Shown here one piece after another: positions 21,601 through 32,197 of a stretch of DNA of 64,000 bases (within the stretch, counting starts at the first letter, position 1; each line of letters begins with the position of its first letter). The stretch comes from Pyricularia pennisetigena (lineage: Eukaryota > Ascomycota > Sordariomycetes > Magnaporthales > Pyriculariaceae). The stretch lies in assembly GCF_004337985.1 (NCBI RefSeq), contig NC_043742.1, positions 7,502,641-7,566,640 of the forward strand, written 5' to 3'. The position numbers were made by a program, and so were the translations under genes. Under the pieces are notes generated by a model. The model worked only from the letters and a program-made list of their open reading frames with translations, was not told the DNA's origin and searched no databases.

Positions 21601-23507
21601 TTAGCCAGCCTCGACCGCAGGTTCCGCAGCAATTGCGCTTCTCTTCTCCTCGGGATGCACCAGCTCTCTCGTCTTGAACCTGGCCCAAAAGTTGTTTTGC
21701 TTGACGAACCAAGCATTGACCAGCTGCCATTCTTGTTCTGGGTCTTTAAACTCAATCTGCAGACATCAGAGGATTTTGTTAGCAAACGTTGTCGTCCCAA
21801 TGACGGTGCTCTCAACAAGGGAAGGATTTACTCACCTCAAACCGCCTCAGCAAGCTCGGCACCAGCTTGTAAATCTCCAAGAGGCTGATGTTCTTGCCGA
21901 TGCAGGTCCTCGACCCCATGCCGAACTGCATCATCATGCCCCCCATCTCCTTGATGCGCTGTTCTTCGCGCGCCCGAACCTCATCCCCAGCCGGCCCGGC
22001 CGCCTTGACCAGCTCCTCGTCGACCAGCCACCTCTCGGGCCGGTAGACGTCGACATCCTCGCCGAATATGTCCTTGTTGTTGTGGATGACCCAAGCGGAA
22101 ACGCCGACGATGGTGCCGCCGGGCACGAAGCGGCCGGCAATCTCCATGCCGCCCTCGGGCACGACCCGCTCCAGCGGCAGGCCGGCGGCCGGGTGGACGC
22201 GGAAGGCCTCCTTGACGCAGGCGTCGAGGTACGGCAGGCGCTGGCTCTCGTGCCAGGTCACGAGGCCGGTGTGGTAATCTTCAAAGGCGCCGCGGCGGGC
22301 CGCGTCGTCGATCTCGCGCCGCAGCCGGGCCATGGCGCCCGGGTTCCGCAGCAGGTTGTAGAAGACGGCGCTGAGGCTGATGGCGGTGGTCTCGGAGCCG
22401 GCAAAGGCCATGGACACGGCCATGGTCTGCACGAGCGAGTCGTCCATGAAGTCGGGCCGCGCCTCCTGCGCCGCCAGGAACTTGGACAGCAGGTCCGGGG
22501 ACTTGGTCGTGGGGTGCGGCGGCTCCGCGGCGGCCTTTTCGTCCGCCCCGGCCCCGAACCCGCCGTTCATGCTGCTGCCGCCCGCTGGTAGACGCTCGGC
22601 CATGCGGGCGCGCGCGAACCTGGCCACGGGGAAGGTCGAGTCGAACAGCCCCCACTGCGACAGCCTGAGGTAGATTGGGTTCTTGAGGAAGAGCAGGTCG
22701 AGGAAGGGCATCTGGCCGACGGGCGCGACGTAGAGGAACAGCTTGGACAGGTACGCGACGATGCCGTCGATGTCCTCGTTCTTCTCGACGAAGCCGTGCC
22801 GCTTGCTGTACGTGATCTCGCCGATGACGTCAAACGCATAAAACTGCAGCCAGCGCCCAAAGTCGCAGCCGCTGTCGTCGCCGGCCGGCTTGTCGGCGAA
22901 GAGACGCTGGGTCTGGTCGAGGAAGAGCTTGGTCGTGTTGTCGACAAACGGCTCGTACTGCACCAGGGCCGACATGGCAAAGGCCGCGTTGACGCAGCGT
23001 CGGAACTTGGCGTGGAACGACTCGTCCACGGTGCTGAAGAGGGACGGGAGGCGCCGGCCGTTGACGACGGACTGTTGGACGATGTAAAAGTCGGACTTGG
23101 TAAGAAGGTTTAGTATCTTGCTACTCTTGTCCGTTGTGCAAATACACGAGCGGTGTAAAAAGAAAAAAGAAAAAAAATAAATAAATAAAACATACCTTGA
23201 CCATATTCTTGTTCAGTCCGTAAATGGCCTTGAGGGCCTTGGGATCGGAAAAGGAAAGCGAATTAGGTCCTAGTCTGACCACGTCGCCGTACTTTTCATG
23301 CAGCTTGCGATGTGTGACCTCTGGCCGCTGCTTGTATACATCCCAAAATCGCCATAAATCCGTCAGAGACGCCAAGAACGGCCCTGGGTACTTGTGCAGT
23401 CCCTTTTGGTACCGGTTCCGGGCTAGCCATGCTGCTGTGATGGCGATGAGGACTGGTAGCCAGTTTGCGGCCAGGAAGTGTAGTATTGGTGCCGTCAGGC
23501 CTTGCAT
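21601..23507 (-). CDS. cytochrome P450 monooxygenase
   Basis: Three exons on the minus strand: 23507-23196, 23095-21836 and 21756-21601, both introns in phase 0 with gtatgt/gtgagt donors and aag/cag acceptors. The protein is 575 residues. An N-terminal anchor lies at about residues 11-29 (FLAANWLPVLIAITAAWLA), followed by a proline-rich hinge (KYPGPF). The I-helix AGSETT is near 336-341, the ExxR motif (KEAFR) near 399-403, PERW follows, and the haem-binding FGMGSRTCIG has its cysteine near residue 502. This is the typical ER-bound fungal P450 plan, with resemblance to pisatin-demethylase-like fungal P450s. A Gly/Pro-rich insert before the I helix (GGSSMNGGFGAGADEK) adds length. Substrate unknown. 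A tatata motif lies about 40 bp before the ATG. Confidence 0.92.
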
Positions 23508-25490
23508 GGTGCTGTGTTGAAGTGTTTTGCTGCACTTCTGGGACGAATATATATTCCGTGTTGAACGGGGTTGACTGTGGATATTTTTAGGTGCTAATTG
23601 TTTGCCAGTCTGTTGGAGAAAAATGCACCCCAGTGCAAAAAACAAAACAAAAAAGAAGGAAAAAAAGAGATACAATATGTTCTTGGGTGATACTATCGGT
23701 GCTTCTCTAACAAGGCCACAGTGTCACGCAAACAAAAGATAAATTTCATGAAAAACCAACAGAAATCGAGAACAAGATTCCAAGCACACGACAGCACGAG
23801 ACAAACTCCTTTTGATGTCGTCCAAGCTGCGGCTGACAGTAATCCCCCAACATGGCGGCCATGCAATTGCCGTGGGTTGGCAAAAGTGGGGATTAAAATC
23901 GCTTACAAAAATAGCGCGTCCTAGTGGATGCCCTTGTTTACTGTACAAAGGGAGAGAAAAAAAAAAAGATCAAAATCTCGGCATCACCTAAAGCTTTTCG
24001 GCCTGCTCAAGGCGGAAACCCGGGAGAGAAGATGCTGTCGTGGGAAACGGGATAAAGATTATGAGACGTGTGGGGGCGGCGCATGGGCTCTGAGATAGGG
24101 ACTGACCTTGTTTGTCGGATCGGCAGATGACGATGTAATGTGCTTGCTGATAAGATTTATAGGATTGGGGTACACTTGGCTCTACGAATGTCCCGTTACG
24201 AATGTTCGTTGGCAAGACTTAGTTGGTTCGTCGCAATAGCAAGGATGCGATTGATCTGTGTTTGATGGTCTTTAGTTAATCGGATAGATCTGTGGCTGAT
24301 CAAGAATCGATAATACAATGTATTATAGCAAATTGATGACAGTATTTTGTGTCGCATCGACCGACCGACCGCCTTGGTTGGACTGATCACAGAGTCCACT
24401 TCCGCCGGGTATCACAAAAGATTCCCCTGAATGCAATCCCAACAACTTCGGCAATCTGCACAAAGCCCTCGAAGAATACTATACGGATAAGAATATCCAC
24501 GGTATGGGATGCCGGAAAGCACTCGAGATGATTATAACCCGGACCGGATTTGGGCAAGAAAGCGCGACAAGGGTGTTTTTTTTTTTTTTTTTTTTTTTGT
24601 TGCAAAAGACAAAATGATGCTAAACCAGAAATTGTCACCCTGCTCCGGAAGAACCTTTAATATATTTACTTTTTTCTGCACCGTGGAAATAATAAATTAT
24701 TCTGTGTCCGTGTCTTCAAGACTCAAGAGTCAATTTTATGCAGAATTACAATCTCCCGGTAACTGTCCTTGTCTGCCGTCTTTTCTGCCGCCTGGCCTTT
24801 GCCACCGTCAAGCAAAAAAAAAAACTGCCGTAGGTTCGAATCGACTCGCATTCTCCAAGGACAGGGTGGATCCCCCCATAAGCGGGGAAATCCGGGGGGT
24901 TTCGAGCCTACGTTTCGGCAGATGCCACAGCCAGTCGTTGGGGGAAACGGTGGGGCTCGCACGGCGGCTGAACAATCCGTCTTTGACGTTTAGCCACTCC
25001 GGGGTTGGGCAAACGTCTTGACTACGTCGTAGAATTGGGCCATGTGACACAGAAGTGGAAGAACTCGTGGAGCCCTGTTATCCCCGTTCTAGAACGTGAA
25101 CCGAATCTGTCTTGGTCATTGATAAAGCGCAATTCAACCCCCTGCTTTCTGGTCCAGAATGCACTCTAGGCGCCTGCGTGATGCAATCAAAGAGGGTCTG
25201 GGCGATTCTGGAACTACGTCAGGTCTGATTGCAAGATCGACCTATGCTTTCCTCTCATTATGCAAAGAGAAGCACCGCAATTGTGGTGATTTCCTTGATC
25301 TCTTCTCAATCTAGGCCGTTCACCAAACTATTTCAAGGTTACTTACAGTAGGGGATTGGATGTAACACGCTTATTTTTGGAACGAGCAATCCAAATCACA
25401 ACGTCTTGGGAGTTGGTATACCGTTATACCCCAGATCGTGCGCAATGCGTGGCCCATGCAAGATGCAAATTGCATCTTGAGCCTGCCCTC
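23508..25490. other. intergenic, no gene supported
   Basis: P450 promoter region followed by 2 kb with no gene. A 23-nt T run lies at 24576-24598. Confidence 0.4.
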
Positions 25491-26390
25491 ACTTGAAGCA
25501 TTGCGGATCGATACTAGATGATCCCAAGGACGGCGTCAGAAATACTGCTTCTGATGCATCCTGCTGGCTGAAATACATCAAGTGTATTAGTGTCGATGAA
25601 TCAATTCTTCTAGCATGCGCCGCTATAGGCGCGACTATAACGGGGCGTCACCGTTGTTCTATCCGAGGCAAGACTGTCCAATGCTGCAGAGGGCGCACAT
25701 GTAATAGCACAAAGCGTGAGATACAACGTTGAATCGACCGTAGCTGCTGCAACCTTGTACAAAACCACTCCATGCTCGACGTTCATAATGAGGCTGATGT
25801 GGGTGGCGATGCGCCCTCCAGCCCGCCCAATATTAGTAGCTTTGCTTATACCAATAAAGGCCTCAATGCTTAAGAATGCTAGACGACTGAGACGAACGAT
25901 GTTTGGGGCAGAACATGCGCTCAGCAACTTGTATTCGTCAATGGCCAGAATCACTGGTTTCCCGGGCTTCCTATGGCAGATACTGAGAAAGCTGCCTCAA
26001 CTAATGCTTAACAACTGTTTCCCATCTACACAACCTTGAAATGCGGAACGTCCTCGAAGAATTAAAATCAAAAATGCGGGGATTCATCTAAGCATCTCGA
26101 TCAACTATCCCTGGACTAAACGCACTTATGAGATGTGCAGACAACTTCAAGCACCTGGATATGGAGCATCTATTAGACTATTATTATTGTTCACATGGCT
26201 TAAACTATCATGTGAAACAAACATACAGCGCAGTCGGGCCCTTTTTCTCTCTAGCCTATTGCAAAAATCCACTTGTCCGAGAATGATTAAATTTAGTGAT
26301 ATCTCCATAGAGGAGCAGTAAGCTGTGGGTGATTTTTAATCAGTGTAAGGAGCACCAACAGACAAAGACTAGGTATTTACAAAACCGACG
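25491..26390. other. low-information region, possible gene remnants
   Basis: Short protein-like stretches appear in different plus-strand frames around 25890-26260, such as MRNVLEELKSKMRGFI and HLDMEHLLDYYYCSHGLN, broken by stops. This suggests a decayed gene, possibly the 5' part of the ankyrin relic that follows. No family can be named. Confidence 0.25.
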
Positions 26391-26429
26391 CCATCAATCG
26401 TTTTGGGCTTTTCCTATGAAAGACTTATG

Positions 26430-26950
26430 ACTAAAATCAAGAACACCCAGGGCGCTAACCATCTTGAAAATGGCCAAGGTCGAACCACATTCGACTGAAC
26501 CACCGCGCACGCTCAGTTGAACAAGATGCAGGTCGTCACAAAATATGGCGTCAGTATCAACGCCTACAACCCGGAGGGTCAAACGGCGCCGCACATGGTG
26601 GCAACTTGCATGCGAAATGCCCAGTGTGCAGCTATACATCTCGACAACGGAGCCAACCTGAGCAAAGCATTCAGGAATGGGCGAACGCCGTCAATGGCGG
26701 CCACAATCAACAAGACCACTCTATGCTGAAACTGTTTTCGGACCATGGTTCCAAGCACACTTGGCTCAGGAATCCCTGACTTTGGTATAAAACAGAGCAG
26801 CACGCCAATGAGGACACGACGTCAAGGCTCGCTTCGTCCCTCCACTTCCTCAAGCTTTTTGAGCCATGCCAGATGACTTGTGTAATATGCGCGGAGCAGG
26901 TTGCCCACGGACTGTCCAAGATGAAAGACTTTACCACGCTTTTCAAGAGT
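26430..26950 (+). pseudogene. decayed ankyrin-repeat gene
   Basis: The frame beginning about 26517 reads VTKYGVSINAYNPEGQTAPH, then IHLDNGANLSKAFRNGRTPS and MAATINKTTLC, ending at a stop at 26727. These match the ankyrin consensus spacing (GxTPLHxAA, LLxxGAN). A shifted frame continues with LKLFSDHGSKH-like wording. Stops and frameshifts mean it is not functional. Together with the fragment at 21 kb it suggests lost ankyrin-type genes in this segment. Confidence 0.45.
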
Positions 26951-27600
26951 TGCTAACCGCCGCGTTTTCGCGTCCAAATCGATTCAGGCTGCGCAGAGAA
27001 CTCGGTTCATCGATGAGACCTTGTCCAGTTGGCATGTTATGTGATACCAGATAAGCCATTTCGACGGCCTTCATGCCCACAGACAGTGTACCAATGTGGC
27101 AAGGGGCACGGGTGAAATGGGCAGTTCGCTTCAACAACTATCGAGGATACCGCACTCAGGGCTGGAACTACGCCAGAACTCGACATTATCGCAAGTTCAG
27201 AATTGATGTCGGGATCAATCCAGCACTTGAAAAAGAAGCGTAGAATGAGGCCATGAAAACTTGTAGTAAGCACATCAACGGGCCTCCTGTCGGTTATAAA
27301 GGGCTCGCATCTGAGGTGTGAGCTTATCCAGCCGCTTCGTGATATTATCCTGTTATCTGTAGTTAGAACAACAAGTAACGACCAGCCTAACAAGGTCACA
27401 ACAAGAAGAGGAGAGTCCTTACGTCTCGAGGGGCGCGGTGCAATCGAAATATTTGCCGGTATACATAAGATTGTTGTGGGTCCATCGCGTCCAAATCGAA
27501 GCAGCCTTTTGTATTTATTTATCGTACCCTACGCTTTTTGCATGCACATAAATGGCAGTGGACTGGTGAGGTAGCTAGCACAAAAGTCAAAAAATCTAAA
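26951..27600. other. no gene supported
   Basis: Only short open frames; one at about 27074-27243 (plus) is stop-free but unlike known families. Confidence 0.35.
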
Positions 27601-27722
27601 AACATACAACACCGAGGATTCCCCAGTGGTCACCCACCTGAGTACTAGTTCGGCCCTCACTATCTTGGTACGAGAGCAAAATCGCTGGATTTGGGATCCC
27701 AGGTGTCTGAAAACGGATTGTC
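27601..27722 (-). pseudogene. diverged 5S rRNA copy
   Basis: On the minus strand the 3' half matches fungal 5S rRNA closely: gtgagggcc, tagtact, then ggtgggtgaccactgggg, aatc and ggtgttgtatgt, followed by T runs. The 5' half is diverged (gggatccc, gctctc and aagata are recognisable but spacing is off by several bases and the first 30 or so nt are not matched). Dispersed 5S genes are normal in this fungal group; this one looks like a pseudogene or a 5S-derived retroelement head. Confidence 0.6.
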
Positions 27723-29157
27723 TTGCGTCCAGAAACGGTCGTCGTTGCTGCCCATGCTCCCAGCCAAACCACTCATCTACCGTCTCAATCACGTTTTTAA
27801 GCCCCACACCACCTTTGAAATTCAGGGTTGCACTGCTCGCTGCTAACAGCACCAAGTAGTTTCTTGGCAGCGGCAACAGAACCAATTAGCCCAAATGCTA
27901 TTGCATCACTGAATTTGCGATGTTGGCTGAGAGCGTAGCTCAGCGAGAGTTCCGTAACTGTTACGTAGTAATTATGGCCCATGGCAGTCCCAGTCGTCAG
28001 GCCCCTATGCTCAGGCTGCTCACCCTATGCTCAGGTTGCTCACCCTCTCTGTTCAGGCCACCCATCACCCCTGCTTACGTCTAAACTGGGACAATGGACT
28101 TTAACCCAGTTTTGTGGGAGCGGCAGATAGCTGGGCGATAACCTGGCAAACTAGCCTGTAACCTGGAAGCAGGCGCTATCGCAGGAAAGCTCATGTAATC
28201 ATCCTCCGCGTCCTGCCCTATAACATCGCCCTGTCTCTCTAGCGGGGATACAAATCCGAGGAATAGTTGATTTCACAAATGGCTGAGGCACAACGTATGG
28301 GTCGCGTTGTTTGTTATTTATTTTTTTTTCTCCCCAACTCGGTTGTTTTTCTGTAAAAAGGTCAATACTATTAAAGCCTAGTGTTCGTTATCTTTTTCAT
28401 ATAAAAGCCTTCTTGTGGGTGAGGTACAAAAGTCTGCAGCCCAACATATCTCGGGCCTGCCGTTACCCATGAAGTCTAAAAGCTAAAAAGAACTTCCGTG
28501 TCCAAACAAAATATAGATGAAATTCAATCACGGAAAACAACGAACAGCGGGTCTTCGTAGACCAGATCCGCTGATTTTCGGTGGGCTCTGTTAGAGGTTC
28601 AGCCTCTGGGCGTTGGTAATCGGTTTTATTCGGTAAATCCTGGCTTGGACAAAATAGCTTTGGACCCCTGGATCTCAGGCGCACCTACATAGGCGAGGTC
28701 CGCACCCGGAACGCACCCTTCTTCCTTAACTAACCTCCCGTAAATAATTGACAGGATCCAACTTCACAACCGTGTATACGTTGCAGGTCCCTCATAGTCT
28801 GGATGGAAAAGTGGGCTTTGGTTTGGCTTATAATTGTGGAAAAAAAAATCGTTTTTTGGCCAAAAGGCAGAACTGGCAGCTGGTGACTCTCCTGTTGGTT
28901 TTCTGTTTTTACCCCTTGGCTTCGCTTATGCGGTAGCAGCATCTAATGTCATTTCGCAGAGAATATTCGCCTTGAGGAGAGAGGCAGTTATTAAGAAACG
29001 TTAACGAGCTGAAATATGATATCGCGTGTATTTCTAAAAAAAATACATTGGGTTAATAGAAATGCGCGACGAGCTTGATAAAAGAGAACACTGGTAATTC
29101 CTGGCGCACAGGGGCAAGGGTTCCGCATATGTGTACGTCGTCGTGGCAGGTGGTATA
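27723..29157. other. intergenic, direct repeat, no gene supported
   Basis: A 20-bp unit (ctatgctcaggctgctcacc type) is repeated about twice at 28008-28046. The stretch 28110-28455 has promoter-like parts (tataaaagcc near 28401) and may be an old solo LTR, but no matching ends or target duplication were found. The region ends at the border of the retroelement graveyard. Confidence 0.35.
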
Positions 29158-29162
29158 GGAGG

Positions 29163-29328
29163 TGTTGCAGTAGATAGATCTTGGCATCACATGACCAAAG
29201 GAGCTTAGTCAGCGCTGTGCACACCATAAAAGCGTTGCCACGCTCGTTAGCCTAAATAGCGCACCCTACCTAAATACATAGCTCTCCTACCACTTATACA
29301 AACTGCACGTATACGTTCGTTTACGTTA
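29163..29328 (+). repeat. 5' LTR of Copia A1 (166 bp)
   Basis: Starts TGTTGCAG and ends cgtta, where the 3' copy ends cgtca. It matches the 3' LTR at 38418-38583 along its whole length; the roughly 20 differences are almost all transitions, as RIP predicts. Confidence 0.92.
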
Positions 29329-29339
29329 ATTATAAACCC
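29329..29339 (+). other. candidate primer-binding site of Copia A1
   Basis: The bases attataaaccc directly follow the 5' LTR. They equal gttatgagccc with three G-to-A changes, which would pair with the anticodon-loop region of initiator tRNA-Met, the primer fragment used by Copia of Drosophila. The same 11 bases follow the 5' LTR of A2 at 44889-44899. Confidence 0.45.
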
Positions 29340-32010
29340 GTTACAATTATAAACTATAAAAATCTTTATTTTACGCAAATTGCAATTATATATTAATACG
29401 AATAACGTTTATTTTATTTATTTTTCTTTTTTTCCCGTTACCGGCATTTGTTACAATATTTAGGGGTAAACCCTTTACCGTTTACTATTTTTACGACCGA
29501 AAAACTCCAAAAATCGCCAACAGCGTTTAGTTTACGCGTTTAATAGTTTAAATAATTTAAAATTTACCGCCAAAATGCAAAAATATTACGTATTTGGAAA
29601 TTGGTTAACCCCAACCAATAAACCGACGAAAAACTCCCAATATTTAAAAAATTTACCGAAAACGTTACAAAATTGTTTAAACGTTCCCGATTCGACGATT
29701 ATTATACAACTTTACGAATTTGGGATTTAAATCCGTTTAGAATTAAACGTAAAATAAACTAAATCGCCAAATCGTTTGCAAATATAAATAAATTTATTTT
29801 TAAGGGTTTAAAGGAATTTATTATACCCGGAAACGCTACGTTTTCCGAAATAAAACGTACGGTAAATAAAACACGCAAAACGCAAAAATTGCAAAAAATT
29901 ATATAAACGAATAATTCCGAAAAATTAATATTTTTTTTGATAGGTTATAAAAGATATAAACCCAACGTATTTTAGTACGGCGTTTTTTACCGTTGAACGC
30001 AACGGTTGGACTACGTTTAAAAAAATTCGCACCTTTTTTAACGTACGTTAAAAAACAGGTTATTAAAAATTATAAAATAACCCTGATTTTAACGCGTACA
30101 ATAAATAATAAAACGAATTAATTTGAAATTTACAATTAAATTTACGAGGAAACCCGGAATTACAAAATAACCGATTTTAAAAGGGATTTAACGATTAAAA
30201 TTTTTACAAAAATAGGAAAACGTTTTTAACCTTTTTAAGCTATAAACGTTCGGATCGAATTAAATAAACCGGATTATTTAATTATTTCTAAATATATTTT
30301 TAAATAATTTAAAAACGCGTTTTACGACGATATTACCGATTTTTTAATAGGGGGTGGCCGCAATTTCGTTAAATTTTATATAACGTTTGACAGATCCGTT
30401 AAAAAATAAAATAAAAATTTAAACCACGCTTTTAATAAGGGTGAATATAGGGGAAATATACGGAATAAATATCCTTATAATTACAATTATTTTTAATTAC
30501 CAAATTTATGCGCAAAATTGGTATACGCGGTAATGGGGAGGAATTTTAAAATCCGTATACGTGGCCCCTATTTAACCGAAAATTGTGAAAAAGTTGCGCC
30601 GAATTTAAAAAGGACCGTTACTTTTTTGTACGCGAATTATTAATTTAAAAAAGTGAAATTACCGAATTAGGATTTACCACGAACGGAAAAACGAAAAAGA
30701 TACCGCAATTTAAAAAATAGGGGGGACCGCCCATTATTTCGGCGGCCTGCCTAACCATTTTTACCGAACCCGACGATTTTATATATTTTTAAACACGTTA
30801 TAATAAAAAGACGAACGCGTTTACGTTTATAAATATTTTTTATAATTTATGTTATAATAGTATTTTACTCCATAATTGCTGTTTTATATATTTGGTGAAC
30901 GCCAAAAAACGCCTGGACCCGGGTTTTATCCGTAAATTTACAAAAACGGATCCGTAATTCGTTATATACGGTATTTAAAAATTTAAAATTACCGCATTTG
31001 ATACGCACACCATATAAAACGTGTTAAACGGAGGACGAACGTTAAGATTCGTTAACGTAGCGTACGTGCCCAATTTTTACGTTAATATTATATTAAAAAC
31101 GCGTTTAAAGGATAAAAACGTATAATATAACGGCTGGGATTGCATTTTGCGTTTGGGAAATATGAAGGATAATTTGGTATTATGCGGTTTATAATAACGT
31201 AATAACGTAATTTTCCTATAATATAAGTTTATTTATTATTTATACGCTACCCCTACCGTACAAATATTTTTTCCAGGCATTATTTCCTTAGCGGTTATCA
31301 ACGGTTGGATTAAATTTATTAAAATTCCATAAAAAAGTTCCACGGGAATATACGACAAAAAAGAAAATAATTCGTTAATTTGGTATTGGAAAGCCGGCCA
31401 TTTAAATCCGGAAACGTTTGAAACGTTGGTCCACCGGGTTAAAGGTGTAAAAATTAAAAAACCAAAAATATTAAAATGCAAAACGTGCGTTTAAATATAT
31501 AGTAAAACGGTAATTTCAAAACGCCTAAAACGCGAATTATATAAATTTTACTATATAATACACCTAAATTTTTTCCATTTTAAAAAATCAGGTATTAGTA
31601 TACGGTATTTATTATTATTAAAAAACGAATATTCGGGGCGTTTAACGATTATTCCGTTTATCGGAAAAACAAAGGCAAAATTCGTGTTAACAATATTCTG
31701 TGAGGAGGTTACGAGATAGAATAAGCTTAATCTTAAACGCGGGGAAAGGTGGATCACGTATAAGGCTGATGGAACGTTAAAATGGCAGATAACCATCTGC
31801 TAGCGGGTAATAGAGATGATATATTGTTGCACAATCGATTCGTTGAATCGTTGAATCGATGAAGGTATAAAGGTATAAAGGTAATGAATTTAAGGCTAAG
31901 TTATGAATTACGTGTTCGAATCCGTAAGTGCAGATCTTCGATCCGGATGTCCGGAATGCGGGGTCACGTCACATGATCTGGCCTTATTCATGTGACTAAC
32001 CTGCCGACCT

Positions 32011-32078
32011 ATTGAGCCTAACGGCCCATTGAGCCTAACGGCCCATTGAGCCTAACGGCCCATTGAGCCTAACGGCCT
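32011..32078 (+). repeat. 17-bp tandem repeat, four units
   Basis: The unit attgagcctaacggccc is repeated four times. The other family C copy has two units at 36537-36570, so part of the length difference between the copies is repeat-number change. Confidence 0.9.
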
Positions 32079-32103
32079 ATTGTGTTTATGCATGCACAGA
32101 AAA

Positions 32104-32197
32104 TTTGCGGCCACAACGGGATTCGAACCCACGCACTTTAACAACGTATAAATAATGTAGATTATGGTACGTGCATTATACCACTAAGCTAGATTAA
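32104..32197 (-). ncRNA. tRNA-like Pol III unit inside solo LTR C copy 1
   Basis: On the minus strand an A-box-like tagcttagtgg (32191-32181) is followed by a perfect B box ggttcgaatcc (32129-32119) and a TTTT terminator at 32103-32100. An intron-like gap lies in the anticodon region. The acceptor stem does not pair, so a working tRNA is unlikely. Confidence 0.5.

Noticed and set aside
21674..22591. 305-codon plus-strand open frame over the P450 gene
   Set aside because: Antisense shadow of P450 exon 2; it has no features of its own.
28110..28455. Possible old solo LTR or promoter with tataaaagcc
   Set aside because: No matching second copy, no TG/CA ends with a target duplication could be placed.
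31970..32090. CRISPR-like regular repeat
   Set aside because: The 17-bp units are directly tandem without spacers, in a eukaryotic solo LTR; it is a minisatellite.
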